64,000 bases of DNA from Flavobacterium litorale (GTDB lineage: Bacteria > Bacteroidota > Bacteroidia > Flavobacteriales > Flavobacteriaceae), in assembly GCF_019613795.1 (NCBI RefSeq), contig NZ_CP080429.1:208501-272500 (forward strand). The letters run 5' to 3'. Position numbers and translations under genes: made by a program. The first letter of the stretch is position 1. Every line of letters starts with the position of its first letter. The notes below the pieces were generated by a model that searched no databases, was not told where the DNA came from, and saw only the letters and a list, made by a program, of their open reading frames with translations. Shown one piece after another: positions 7,770-17,402 of this stretch.

Positions 7770-10586
7770 ATGCAGAAAAGCATTACGCTGCTATTACTAT
7801 TGTGCACTACATTATGTTTTAGCCAGAACGTAACCCTTAAAGGCACAGTAAACGATCCTGATAATTTACCCATCGAATCGGCTACCGTTTACCTCACTTC
7901 CGTTAAAGATAGTACTGTAATTAACTATACCATATCTGATAACAATGGTAATTGGGAAATACAATTGAGAGCCAAAGAAGAACCTATCGATTTAAAAGTG
8001 TCCTTTATAGGTTTTGCCGATTATAAAGAACGCCTAGATAAAATTACAGAAGATAGAGATTTTGGCACCATCCAAATGTCCGATAAATCTACAGAACTAA
8101 ATGAGGTAGTAATAGAAGGCGAAGTCCCTCCTATTAGGGTAAAATCGGACACGTTAGAGTTTAATGCATCATCATTTAAAGTACGCCCCGACTCCAACGT
8201 ACAAGCACTAATAAAACAATTACCTGGTGTAGAGGTAGATTCCGATGGAAAAATAACCGTAAACGGGAAGGAAGTAAACCAAGTGTTGGTAAACGGGAAG
8301 CCATTTTTTGACGAAAACGGACAAATTGCACTGCAAAACCTACCTGCCGACATTATAGATAAAGTACAGGTAACCGATACCAAAACCAAAAAAGAGGAGC
8401 TAACAGGCGAAGCTGCAAGTGGCGATAACGCAAGCATTAACCTAACTATTGAAGAAGATAAAAACAAAGGCTTTTTTGGTAAGTTTATGGGCGGTTATGG
8501 TACAGACGACAGGTACGAGAGCAGCGCCCTTGTAAACTACTTTAAAGGCGACCGAAAAATAAGCCTATTGGCATCTGCCAACAACATTAACTCCCCAGGG
8601 TTTACCATGAACGAAATATTCGATAGTATGGGCGGTGGTCGTAACACGTCGGTGTATACCACAAGTAGTGGCGGTTTTGGTATAAACGGCATGCGCTTTG
8701 GTGGCGGTAATGGTATTACAAAATCTAAAATATTAGGTATTAATTATGCTGATATATGGATGGAGAACCTAGACTCTAATATGAGTTATTTTTATACGGC
8801 TGCCGATACCGAAAATGAAAACCGAACAACACTAATTACCTACCTTACAGGTAACGAAGATGGTGCAACCACCGAAAACAGTTTGGTAACAGAATCGACA
8901 TCTAAAACAAGAACAGACCAATACTCCAACAATTTTAATACTGAGTTTGAGTTTAAAATTGATTCTACCTCAACTATTTTTTTCGACCCCGAATTGGTAG
9001 TTGCCAATAGTAAAAACTACAATACATCGCAACAAACAACACGTAATCAGGATAATTTATTACTGAACGAAAGCGAAGGAACCACTTTTAACAAAAACGA
9101 AAATAAAACCTTTGGCGGTTCTTTGGACTATAATAAAAAGTTCAGTAAAAAAGGGCGGTACTTTAATGTTTATTTACAAAACAACAACAGGATTGACGAT
9201 GGAGCTGCATTTAATAAAACACAAACCCTTTTTTACGATAATAGTGATGCAGTACCTACCGTAACCTCTGATAATCGGGACCAAGTGCAATTTAACAGGC
9301 AAACAAGTGACAGTTATGAGGCTGGATTGGAATATGCCGAGCCTATTACTGACTCGATTACATTAATAGCAGGTTTAGAATATGATATAAGGCGAAATGT
9401 AGAAGACCGTGATGGTTTTAACTTTGATGCGGTAACAGATGGCTACACAAGCCGTAACGACTCGTTAACCAATTACCTAGCATCCAATACCCACACCCTT
9501 ACACCTACGCTGGGGATACGAATACGTCGAAAAAAATACTCGCTTTCCGTTTCAGGAGGTACAGCAAATACCCGATTCAGAAACGATGGTAGTTACAGGG
9601 GGGTAGATTATACGGTAAACAACGATTATTTATTACCCGAATTGCGTGCGAACTTTAATTACAGGTTTTCAAAATCAAAATCCACCTACATATCATACAA
9701 CTACGATGTTAATTTTCCGCAAGCAAGCCAAGTACTCCCCATAGAGGATGTAAGCAATGCATTAAGTACCCAAACAGGTAACCCCAACTTAGAGCCTAAT
9801 AAAGGGCATCGTTTTTACCTCAGTTTCAGGAATTTTGATTATACCACGCACTCTGGATTTAACGCTTACGGAGGCGGTACTATAAGAAACAGCCAAGTAG
9901 TGAGCAGAACAGATATTAGTAGTAGTGCAAAACGAACAACTACATTTACCAACGTATCGGGTACGTACCAAACATGGTTTGGAGGGTACTGGAGTAAATC
10001 TGTAAAAAGAGAAGGGTATAAATTGCGCTTTAACATTGGTATTAATGGTAACTTAAGTTTAAATAAAGGGTTTACTAATGGGGAGCTTTTTAAGGCGAAC
10101 GATATTAGTATTTCGCCACGCGTAAATTTTACTTGGGAGTATGGCGACATCCTTACCGTAAACCCCTCATATAACTTTAGGTACAACCAAACCAACTACA
10201 CCAACTACACCATAAACTCGGCAAGCAATACAACCCACGAGCTTAGTTTACGTACCACATCCTACTGGCCAAAGCATTTTGTTTTTGGTAACGATTTTGG
10301 GTACAACTACAACTCCAATTTAGGTAGTGGGTTTAGGAACGATTTTTACTTGTGGAATACCAGTATTGGCTACAACTTTTTAAACGATAAATTACTTTTT
10401 AAAGTAAAGGTGTACGATGTGCTTAACCAAAACTTAGGTACCTCCAGAACGATTACGGCAACTTCGGTTTTCGACCAAGAAAATATTGTATTAAAACGTT
10501 ACGTAATGTTTTCGCTTACGTATAAAATCCAAAAGTTTGGAGCTAAAAAAACAGAAGATAATGCCAACAGGTTTTGGTGGTTTTAA
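7770..10586 (+). CDS. TonB-dependent-receptor-like outer-membrane beta-barrel protein
   Basis: This 938-residue protein begins with a signal peptide (MQKSITLLLLLCTTLCFSQ); the ATG at 7770 is preferred over an upstream TTG at 7740 because it starts the signal peptide directly. Next comes a carboxypeptidase-regulatory-like domain (about 23-110, VTLKGTVNDPDNLPIESATVYL), then a plug-like region (about 120-240, with PGVEVDSDGKITVNGKEVNQVLVNGKPFF), and a long barrel rich in alternating aromatic strands to the C-terminal Trp-Phe. This arrangement is that of the Bacteroidota family called outer membrane beta-barrel protein (OMP_b-brl_3-like), related to TonB-dependent receptors. No SusD partner is next to it, so the substrate is unknown. 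Preceded by the der terminator. Confidence 0.9.
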   Translation: MQKSITLLLLLCTTLCFSQNVTLKGTVNDPDNLPIESATVYLTSVKDSTVINYTISDNNGNWEIQLRAKEEPIDLKVSFIGFADYKERLDKITEDRDFGTIQMSDKSTELNEVVIEGEVPPIRVKSDTLEFNASSFKVRPDSNVQALIKQLPGVEVDSDGKITVNGKEVNQVLVNGKPFFDENGQIALQNLPADIIDKVQVTDTKTKKEELTGEAASGDNASINLTIEEDKNKGFFGKFMGGYGTDDRYESSALVNYFKGDRKISLLASANNINSPGFTMNEIFDSMGGGRNTSVYTTSSGGFGINGMRFGGGNGITKSKILGINYADIWMENLDSNMSYFYTAADTENENRTTLITYLTGNEDGATTENSLVTESTSKTRTDQYSNNFNTEFEFKIDSTSTIFFDPELVVANSKNYNTSQQTTRNQDNLLLNESEGTTFNKNENKTFGGSLDYNKKFSKKGRYFNVYLQNNNRIDDGAAFNKTQTLFYDNSDAVPTVTSDNRDQVQFNRQTSDSYEAGLEYAEPITDSITLIAGLEYDIRRNVEDRDGFNFDAVTDGYTSRNDSLTNYLASNTHTLTPTLGIRIRRKKYSLSVSGGTANTRFRNDGSYRGVDYTVNNDYLLPELRANFNYRFSKSKSTYISYNYDVNFPQASQVLPIEDVSNALSTQTGNPNLEPNKGHRFYLSFRNFDYTTHSGFNAYGGGTIRNSQVVSRTDISSSAKRTTTFTNVSGTYQTWFGGYWSKSVKREGYKLRFNIGINGNLSLNKGFTNGELFKANDISISPRVNFTWEYGDILTVNPSYNFRYNQTNYTNYTINSASNTTHELSLRTTSYWPKHFVFGNDFGYNYNSNLGSGFRNDFYLWNTSIGYNFLNDKLLFKVKVYDVLNQNLGTSRTITATSVFDQENIVLKRYVMFSLTYKIQKFGAKKTEDNANRFWWF

Positions 10587-10630
10587 AGTATAAACGAAAT
10601 ATAAAAAACAAGAACGGATAATATTGTAAA

Positions 10631-10670
10631 ACACAAAAGCAGTTACCTGATTAGTAACTGCTTTTTGTGT
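10631..10670. terminator. Bidirectional terminator between convergent genes
   Basis: ACACAAAAGCAGTTAC pairs with GTAACTGCTTTTTGTGT around a 7-base loop. A-rich and T-rich flanks on both sides allow it to serve the beta-barrel gene on one strand and the TPM operon on the other. Confidence 0.85.
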
Positions 10671-10689
10671 TGTTATTTTTATTATTTGT

Positions 10690-11484
10690 TTACCAGCTTC
10701 CGCCTGCACCACCGCCACTAAAGCCGCCGCCGCCGAAGCCTCCTCCGAAACCGCCACCGCCAAAACCACCTCCTGAACTGCCACCGCCGAAGCCTCCGCT
10801 ACGCCCAAGACTACTTAGTATTAGTATATCGGTTAGTGTGTTGCCAAAACCACCACCCCTACCGCCACGACCTCCGCCGCCACGTCGTGAAATGGATGAT
10901 ATTATAAATATAATCAGAATAATAAAAAAGATTACGGCACCTACGGGGAAACCGTTGCCTTTTTTGGCATCAGCTTTATATTCGCCCTGCATTACCTGCA
11001 TAATAGCCGTAGTACCCTTATCTATACCAGCGTAATAATTACCTGCTTTAAATTCGGGCTTAATATCATTTTCAATAATAAGTTTAGATGTTGCATCGGT
11101 TAAAAGGTGCTGTGTACCATCGCCTGTTGCTATAAACATCTCCCTATCATTAAATGCTATTAACAAAAGTATACCATTATCTTTGCCTTCTTGCCCTATA
11201 CCCCAAGTATCGGCAATATCAAAAGCATATTTCCAAGTAGCTTCATTTCCCGTTGTAGGTACAGCAACTACAACTATTTGGGTAGATGTTGTATCGGCAT
11301 AACGAATAAGTTTTTGCTCAATACTTTTGCTTTCACTTTCGGTTAAAATGTTAGTTCCAAAATCGTAATAACTAGTTTGTTTGGATGGTTTTTCAGGAAT
11401 TTTTACCGTTTGCCCTACTACCGAAAAGGAAACAAGCAGTATTAGCAGTAATAAATAACCTTGTATATTTTTAACTTTTTTCAT
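10690..11484 (-). CDS. TPM-domain membrane protein with glycine-rich tail
   Basis: 264 residues: signal peptide or N-terminal anchor (about 8-25), a TPM domain (about 37-165; YYDFGTNILTESE, then IVVVAVPTTG and NGILLLIAFNDREMFIATG), a transmembrane helix (about 183-198), and a glycine-rich tail ending GGSW. This layout is that of YgcG-like proteins, whose TPM domain was first described in plant thylakoid proteins and is linked to phosphatase or membrane-assembly roles. The topology puts the TPM domain outside the cytoplasmic membrane. It abuts the preceding gene (stop and start adjacent) and is last in the LemA operon. The tail gives a proline-rich open frame on the other strand, which is only a shadow. 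Confidence 0.85.
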   Translation of the reverse strand: MKKVKNIQGYLLLLILLVSFSVVGQTVKIPEKPSKQTSYYDFGTNILTESESKSIEQKLIRYADTTSTQIVVVAVPTTGNEATWKYAFDIADTWGIGQEGKDNGILLLIAFNDREMFIATGDGTQHLLTDATSKLIIENDIKPEFKAGNYYAGIDKGTTAIMQVMQGEYKADAKKGNGFPVGAVIFFIILIIFIISSISRRGGGGRGGRGGGFGNTLTDILILSSLGRSGGFGGGSSGGGFGGGGFGGGFGGGGFSGGGAGGSW

Positions 11485-11922
11485 TTAGCTCTTAGAAATT
11501 TCATTAGAAAGCTCATTCTCATCATCATCTTGGTACGGAAAATATTTTTTGAGGCGTTCTCCTGCTTTTAATATCCCATCTACAAGCCCCTCTTTAAAAT
11601 TGCCATTTTTAAATTGTGCAATAACGGCATCTTTAGTGCTGTTCCAAAAATCATCTTCTACCACTTTATCAATACCCTCATCGCCAACAATGGCAAATGT
11701 TTTATCGGTTACCCCTAAATAAAAGAGCACGCCATTACGGGCAGCGGTTTTATGCATTTCTAAAAGCTGAAAAACCTCCTGAGCTCTTTCGAGGGGAGGT
11801 TTTTCTGTATGATTTTCAATATGTACCCTTATCTCTCCCGATGTGTTTTTTTCGGCAGTAGCAATAGCAGCTACTATCTCTTTTTCTTGATCGGGAGTTA
11901 AAAATTCTTTTTTTGCTTTCAT
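11485..11922 (-). CDS. TPM-domain protein, short form
   Basis: 145 residues without signal peptide or membrane helix; nearly all of it is a TPM domain (EIRVHIENHT, then RNGVLFYLGVTDKTFAIVGDEGID, then KNGNFKEGLVDGILKAGERLKKYFP). It is thus a free-standing relative of the next gene in the operon, and the pair may be partners on opposite faces of the membrane. It starts 3 bases after the lemA stop. A short acidic C-terminal tail (DDDENELSNEISKS) follows the fold. Function inferred from family and context only. Confidence 0.85.
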   Translation of the reverse strand: MKAKKEFLTPDQEKEIVAAIATAEKNTSGEIRVHIENHTEKPPLERAQEVFQLLEMHKTAARNGVLFYLGVTDKTFAIVGDEGIDKVVEDDFWNSTKDAVIAQFKNGNFKEGLVDGILKAGERLKKYFPYQDDDENELSNEISKS

Positions 11923-11925
11923 ATC

Positions 11926-12510
11926 TTAGTTGAAATCAAATTGCACTTCTGGTGCTTTCTCTGCACCTTCGTCAGCTTTAAAGCGCGCCATGTCTTCAAA
12001 ACCTAATATGTTGGCAAACAACACATTTGGAAAACTATGTTTCTTTTTATCGTATTTGTTTACTGCTTCGTTATAACGGTCACGCGCTACATTAATTCTG
12101 TTTTCCGTTCCTTCCAATTGCGACTGTAATGCCAAAAAGTTTTGGTTCGCTTTAAGGTCAGGATAACGCTCTACCGTTACCAAAAGCCTAGATAATGCAC
12201 TTGATACATTACCTTGCGCCTGCTGGAATTGTGCTAATTGCTCTGGTGTAATATTGGTAGGATCAATATTAACCGAAGTAGCTTTTGCTCGTGCCTCTAT
12301 AACATCGGTAAGTGTACCACGCTCAAAATCGGCAGCTCCCTTAACGGTATTTACTAAATTACCAATAAGGTCGTTTCTGCGTTGGTAGCTACTCTCTACA
12401 TCTGCCCATGCTGTTTTAGCATCGGCTCTTACGCCTACTAAACCGTTGTACGAAAAAATTACTATTAATACTAATACTGCAAGTATAATCCATCCAATCC
12501 ACTTTTTCAT
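11926..12510 (-). CDS. lemA: LemA family protein
   Basis: A 194-residue protein with an N-terminal membrane helix (about 5-23, WIGWIILAVLVLIVIFSYNG) followed by a long helical region including RADAKTAWADVESSYQRRNDLIGNLVNTVKG, the LemA core. LemA proteins form a small coiled structure anchored by the N-terminal helix; their molecular role is unclear. The gene sits between merR (14 bases) and two TPM genes (3 bases), a LemA-TPM association seen widely in bacteria. Confidence 0.93.
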   Translation of the reverse strand: MKKWIGWIILAVLVLIVIFSYNGLVGVRADAKTAWADVESSYQRRNDLIGNLVNTVKGAADFERGTLTDVIEARAKATSVNIDPTNITPEQLAQFQQAQGNVSSALSRLLVTVERYPDLKANQNFLALQSQLEGTENRINVARDRYNEAVNKYDKKKHSFPNVLFANILGFEDMARFKADEGAEKAPEVQFDFN

Positions 12511-12524
12511 TGTTATGTGTGTTT

Positions 12525-12854
12525 TTAAAGTTCGTTTTTAATATTATGTAATACTGTTTTTACAGCTTCTAATTTACGAATAATCTCGAATTTATCCATT
12601 GTCTTTTTCTGTCCTTCTTTCAAATGTATTTTAGCACCTTCTAGGGTAAAACCCCGCTCCTTAACCAAATGGTAAATTAGTTGCAGGTTTTTTACATCTT
12701 CGGGTGTAAACATACGGTTACCCTTAGCATTTTTTTTGGGTTTAAGTATGGTAAACTCCTTATCCCAAAAGCGTATTAACGATGCGTTTACGCCAAAAGC
12801 TTTGGCAAGCTCACCTATACTGTAATATCGTTTTTCGGGTAAATCTAAATGCAT
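12525..12854 (-). CDS. MerR-family transcriptional regulator
   Basis: 109 residues. A MerR-type winged helix-turn-helix occupies about 10-80 (YYSIGELAKAFGVNASLIRFWDKEFTILKPKK, then FTPEDVKNLQLIYHLVKERG). The C-terminus has a short helix for dimerisation (GQKKTMDKFEIIRKLEAVKTVLHNI) and no effector domain. Its start codon overlaps the stop of the upstream M23 gene (TAATG, one shared base), so translation is coupled. This short MerR-like type is common beside M23 peptidase genes in Flavobacteriaceae; its ligand and targets are unknown. Confidence 0.88.
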   Translation of the reverse strand: MHLDLPEKRYYSIGELAKAFGVNASLIRFWDKEFTILKPKKNAKGNRMFTPEDVKNLQLIYHLVKERGFTLEGAKIHLKEGQKKTMDKFEIIRKLEAVKTVLHNIKNEL

Positions 12855-13831
12855 TAGTCAAGCGATTGGTTTTCTTGGTTAGCTAATTTAGAGATTAAAA
12901 CATACTCTTTAGCCGAAATAGTACCGTAATAAAAATTAATAGGGTTAATAGCCTTTCCACCCTTGTGTACCTCGTAGTGCAAGTGCGGTCCTTCGGATCG
13001 ACCTGTACTCCCTACGTAGCCTATTACATCGCCACGTTTTACCTTTTTACCAACCCTAACATTATACTTGCTAAGGTGGGCATATAACGTTTCGTAACCA
13101 AAACCATGTTTTATAACAATATGGTTGCCATAGCCCGAAGCCTTGTTATCGGCACGGCGCACTACGCCATCTCCCGTTGCGTATATAGGGGTACCTGTTT
13201 TAGCAGTAAAGTCCATACCCGCATGAAACTTACGTATTTTGGTAAATGGGTCGCTCCTGTACCCAAAACCCGATGCAAGACGTTTTAAATCTTCGTTTTT
13301 AACAGGCTGTATGGCAGGTATGGCTGCAAGCAGCTTTTCTCTGTCTTTTGCCAGCTTGGCTATTTCTTCTAACGATTTGGATTGTACCACCAACTCTTTG
13401 GAGATTACATCAAGCCGTTTAGTGGTTTTTATAATTATATCCGAGTTGTTGTACCCCTCTAAACCTTTGTAACGGTTTACCCCTCCAAAACCTGCCTTAC
13501 GTTGCTCTTCTGGTATGGGCGATGTGTTAAAATACGTGCGATACAAATTATTATCACGCTCCGCTATACTTGCCAAAACCTCATCAACCTGATCCATTTT
13601 ACGGTTTAATACCTCATAACGAATCTTCATGTTTTCAATTTCGCGTGCCTGCAACTTATCTTTAGGCGTTTCAAAATAAGGGGTATTTAATAATACTATA
13701 AAACACAGAAAGCCAAACAGTGCCGAAGCTACTATAAACAGTAGCCCAACACCTATTTTTTTGCCTTTTTTTACCCTTACCTTATGGTAGGACAACGTTT
13801 CTGAATCGTAATAATATTTTACCTTAGACAT
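12854..13831 (-). CDS. M23 family metallopeptidase (peptidoglycan hydrolase-like)
   Basis: 325 residues: cytoplasmic N-terminus, one membrane helix (about 25-48), a helical stalk (about 58-180 with coiled-coil character), then the M23 domain (about 195-300). The zinc-binding motifs are complete: HxxxD in HAGMD and HxH in GPHLHYEV, with YAHLSKYNVRVGKKVKRGDVIGYVGSTG between. A periplasmic endopeptidase of peptidoglycan, anchored in the inner membrane, is expected. It heads the five-gene operon (M23, MerR, LemA, TPM, TPM) and is divergent from alaS. Confidence 0.92.
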   Translation of the reverse strand: MSKVKYYYDSETLSYHKVRVKKGKKIGVGLLFIVASALFGFLCFIVLLNTPYFETPKDKLQAREIENMKIRYEVLNRKMDQVDEVLASIAERDNNLYRTYFNTSPIPEEQRKAGFGGVNRYKGLEGYNNSDIIIKTTKRLDVISKELVVQSKSLEEIAKLAKDREKLLAAIPAIQPVKNEDLKRLASGFGYRSDPFTKIRKFHAGMDFTAKTGTPIYATGDGVVRRADNKASGYGNHIVIKHGFGYETLYAHLSKYNVRVGKKVKRGDVIGYVGSTGRSEGPHLHYEVHKGGKAINPINFYYGTISAKEYVLISKLANQENQSLD

Positions 13832-13896
13832 ATTGCTAATTTATTCTATTTTTGCACCTTACAGCGTAGCGCATAAAGCCAAAACCAATAGACGTA

Positions 13897-13904
13897 CAAA
13901 TGTA
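13897..13904 (-). promoter_or_regulatory. Probable -7 promoter element of the M23-LemA operon
   Basis: On the minus strand TACATTTG matches TAnnTTTG and lies about 65 bases before the M23 start codon. The -33 element is not clear. Confidence 0.45.
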
Positions 13905-13961
13905 AGAAATGTTACGGTTTTAGAGCTACTTAATTTTCGATAAACAAAATTATACCCAAAT

Positions 13962-16592
13962 ATGAAATCGAGGGATATTAGAAAGCAGTTTTTAGATTTT
14001 TTCCAAGATAAAGGACACTTAATTGTTCCTTCAGCACCCATTGTAACCAAAGACGACCCTACCCTAATGTTTAACAATTCGGGTATGGCACAGTTTAAAG
14101 AATATTTTTTGGGGAATGCAACACCAAAAAGCAATCGTATTACCGATTCGCAAAAATGCCTGCGTGTTTCGGGTAAACATAACGATTTAGAGGATGTTGG
14201 TTTTGATACCTACCACCACACCATGTTTGAGATGCTGGGTAACTGGAGTTTTGGCGATTATTTTAAAAAAGAGGCTATTAATTGGGCTTGGGAACTACTA
14301 ACCGAAGTATATAAAATTCCGAAAGACATACTGTACGTAACCGTATATGAAGGCAGCGAGGAAGATAAAGTTCCGTTTGACCAAGAGGCATACGATATTT
14401 GGAAGGCACTTATAGGTGAAGACCGTATACTGACAGGAAACAAAAAAGACAATTTTTGGGAAATGGGCGACCAAGGACCTTGCGGACCTTGCTCGGAAAT
14501 TCATGTAGATATTCGTTCTGATGCAGAAAAAGCAAAAGTTTCGGGTAGAGATCTGATTAATGCCGACCACCCACAAGTTGTAGAGATTTGGAATAATGTA
14601 TTTATGGAGTTTAACCGTAAAGCCGATAAATCGTTAGAGGCATTGCCATCGCGCCACGTAGATACGGGTATGGGCTTTGAAAGGCTTTGTATGGTATTAC
14701 AAGGGGTACAAAGTAATTACGATACTGATGTGTTTACACCGCTAATTAAAAAAGTAGAACAACTTACAGGCAAACACTACAAAAGCAAGGCAGACAACGA
14801 TGCCGAAGAAAAAGCAAATATTGCTATACGTGTGGTGGCAGACCACGTGCGTGCTGTTGCCTTTGCTATTGCCGATGGGCAATTACCTAGTAATACGGGT
14901 GCAGGTTACGTTATCCGTAGGATATTGCGCCGTGCCATACGTTATGGGTTTACCTTTTTAGATAAAAAAGAACCTTTTATTTACGAGCTTGTAGCTGTAC
15001 TTAGTGAGCAAATGGGCGAATTTTTCCCAGAAATAAAAGCGCAACAAAGCCTTGTTACCAATGTAATTAAAGAAGAAGAAGCTTCTTTCTTACGTACCCT
15101 AGAGCAAGGACTACAATTATTGGAAAATGTAGTGCTGCAAACCGAAGGCAACGAAGTATCGGGAGCTAAAGTATTTGAATTATACGATACTTTTGGTTTT
15201 CCAGAAGACCTTACGGCACTCATCTTAAAAGAAAAAGGATTTAATTATGATAAAGCAGCTTTTAATGCTGAGTTAAAGAAGCAAAAAGACCGTTCGCGCG
15301 CTGCTGGCGAAGTAGCTACCGACGATTGGAATATTGTTATAGATAATGCTAATGAGACCTTTGTAGGCTACGACCAACTGGAAAATGAAGTGAAAATTAC
15401 CCGTTTCCGTAAAGTAAAATCTAAAAAAGAAGGTACACTATACCAACTCGTATTGGACAGTACGCCTTTTTACCCCGAAGGTGGCGGGCAGGTAGGCGAT
15501 AATGGTATTTTGGTTACACCCAACGAAACCATAGCTGTTATTGATACCAAAAAGGAGAACAACCTTATACTGCACATTACCAAAAAATTACCCGATAATG
15601 TTAATGCTACATTTACTGCAAAGGTAGATGGTACGTTACGAAGTAAATCAGCAAGTAACCACACTGCTACACACTTACTGCATTTAGCATTGCGCACTGT
15701 TTTGGGTACACACGTAGAGCAAAAAGGCTCGTTAGTAAGCCCTAACTATTTGCGTTTCGATTTTTCGCATTTTGCTAAAGTTACCGATGATGAACTACAA
15801 CAGGTAGAGCATTTTGTAAACGAAAGAATACAAGAACATTTACCACTAATTGAACGTAGAAGCATTCCGTTTCAAGAAGCAATAGCCGAGGGCGCTTTAG
15901 CATTATTTGGCGAAAAATATGGCGATAATGTACGCGCCATAAAGTTCGGCGATAGTATGGAACTTTGTGGAGGCACACACGTAAATAATACTGCCGATAT
16001 ATGGCACTTTAAAATAAAAAGCGAAGGTGCTGTTGCAGCAGGTATTCGCCGTATCGAAGCCATAACAAACCAAGCCGTAAAAGCGTATTTTGCTACACAA
16101 GAAGAAACACTTAACGAAGTAAAATTAGCCCTTAAAAACCCTCAGGACACTTTAAAAGCAGTAACCTCTTTGCAGGATGAAAATGCCAAGTTAAAAAAAC
16201 AGGTAGAAGCGCTACTAAAAGATAAAGCTAAAAATCTAAAAGGAGAATTAGCAAAAGAAATTGAAGAAATAAACGGTGTTAAATTTCTTGCCAAACAAGT
16301 AGACCTTGATGCTACAGGTGCTAAAGATTTGGTTTACGAACTCGGCAATTTAGGCGATAACCTGTTTTTACTACTGGCTACAGCACAAAACGATAAGCCT
16401 ATGCTCACTTGCTACATATCTAAGGAGCTAGTTGCCGAAAAAGGGCTCAACGCAGGGCAAGTAGTCCGCGAATTGGGTAAATACATACAAGGTGGTGGCG
16501 GTGGTCAGCCGTTTTTTGCTACAGCAGGTGGTAAAAACATCAATGGTATTAATGAAGCATTGGCAGCAGCGAAAAACTTTATAAACAAATAA
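13962..16592 (+). CDS. alaS: Alanyl-tRNA synthetase
   Basis: AlaRS charges tRNA-Ala. The 876 residues match the full-length bacterial enzyme. The catalytic class II core is at the N-terminus (NNSGMAQFK, then [18 protein letters not shown]); the editing domain has HTATH and CGGTHV zinc/editing motifs (about 565-670); the C-terminal C-Ala domain ends with [14 protein letters not shown]. It is divergent from the M23 operon with 130 bases between, and a TATTTTTG element at 13847-13854 may be its -7. Confidence 0.98.
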   Translation: MKSRDIRKQFLDFFQDKGHLIVPSAPIVTKDDPTLMFNNSGMAQFKEYFLGNATPKSNRITDSQKCLRVSGKHNDLEDVGFDTYHHTMFEMLGNWSFGDYFKKEAINWAWELLTEVYKIPKDILYVTVYEGSEEDKVPFDQEAYDIWKALIGEDRILTGNKKDNFWEMGDQGPCGPCSEIHVDIRSDAEKAKVSGRDLINADHPQVVEIWNNVFMEFNRKADKSLEALPSRHVDTGMGFERLCMVLQGVQSNYDTDVFTPLIKKVEQLTGKHYKSKADNDAEEKANIAIRVVADHVRAVAFAIADGQLPSNTGAGYVIRRILRRAIRYGFTFLDKKEPFIYELVAVLSEQMGEFFPEIKAQQSLVTNVIKEEEASFLRTLEQGLQLLENVVLQTEGNEVSGAKVFELYDTFGFPEDLTALILKEKGFNYDKAAFNAELKKQKDRSRAAGEVATDDWNIVIDNANETFVGYDQLENEVKITRFRKVKSKKEGTLYQLVLDSTPFYPEGGGQVGDNGILVTPNETIAVIDTKKENNLILHITKKLPDNVNATFTAKVDGTLRSKSASNHTATHLLHLALRTVLGTHVEQKGSLVSPNYLRFDFSHFAKVTDDELQQVEHFVNERIQEHLPLIERRSIPFQEAIAEGALALFGEKYGDNVRAIKFGDSMELCGGTHVNNTADIWHFKIKSEGAVAAGIRRIEAITNQAVKAYFATQEETLNEVKLALKNPQDTLKAVTSLQDENAKLKKQVEALLKDKAKNLKGELAKEIEEINGVKFLAKQVDLDATGAKDLVYELGNLGDNLFLLLATAQNDKPMLTCYISKELVAEKGLNAGQVVRELGKYIQGGGGGQPFFATAGGKNINGINEALAAAKNFINK

Positions 16593-16614
16593 TAATTAAA
16601 TTTTATTCGAGAAA

Positions 16615-17376
16615 ATGAAAAACATACTTGGTTTTGTTCTATTAGTAGTAATATTATCCTCTTGTTCTAGCGATTCTGACAACAGCACAACTATTGATGA
16701 AAGCACTATTTTTTTAAAAAAAACTATTACCAACCATCCCGATGGCACATTAGTTACAGCTAACTATCATTACAATGATACATATATTACTGGCATTACA
16801 TATTCGGACGGTAGAAATACCGCATATGAATACGAAAATGACTTACTAGTGGCAATAAAAGAATACGATACTAATGGTGAGTTATCTAAAATTGAGCAAT
16901 ACAGCTACTATGATTCAATTAATAAAACTGCTGCAATGCTAACCACTACTTATCCTGAGCAAGCTAGTATATACACAACCTTTAGTTACTATACAGGCTG
17001 GCTAGTAGAAGTTAATAAGTATAATGTGATTGGTAACGGAGAATTTTATTTTCTATCTAAAATTAGAACAAAGTTAAACGGCAACGGAATTTATGAAGCG
17101 TCTGAATATGACGAAAACTATGACTTTTTGAGGCAAAACACTTATATATACGACTTAAAAAACAACCCACTAAAAAATACGGCTTCTTTTGATACACAAA
17201 TCATACATAAGTTTTGGGGTAGCGACCATAACATATTAAGCTATAATAAAAGTGGAATTGGTGCTGGCGATTCTTACACTGTTAAATACACCTATAACGA
17301 AGCTAATTTTCCAATTACAGGAAAAAAAACACTTCGCAATGGTGACATAATCAATACTGAATACTTCTACGAATAG
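16615..17376 (+). CDS. Lipoprotein of unknown function
   Basis: A 253-residue protein starting with a lipoprotein signal peptide: hydrophobic stretch then LSSC with the lipidated Cys at 17, followed by SSDSDNST, a typical flexible tether. The mature part has several short repeats of the type YxYNDxYITGITYSDG and YEYENDLLVAIKEYDTNGELSK, a YD/RHS-like pattern of beta strands. It lies 22 bases after alaS and 26 before the GSCFA gene, so it may be transcribed with them. Function not assigned. Confidence 0.8.
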   Translation: MKNILGFVLLVVILSSCSSDSDNSTTIDESTIFLKKTITNHPDGTLVTANYHYNDTYITGITYSDGRNTAYEYENDLLVAIKEYDTNGELSKIEQYSYYDSINKTAAMLTTTYPEQASIYTTFSYYTGWLVEVNKYNVIGNGEFYFLSKIRTKLNGNGIYEASEYDENYDFLRQNTYIYDLKNNPLKNTASFDTQIIHKFWGSDHNILSYNKSGIGAGDSYTVKYTYNEANFPITGKKTLRNGDIINTEYFYE

Positions 17377-17402
17377 TATAACTTAAAACCTATTTAACAA
17401 TA

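Noticed and set aside
10667..11035. Proline-rich open frame on the plus strand
   Set aside because: It is the antisense of the glycine-rich tail of the TPM protein; no start signal or independent evidence.
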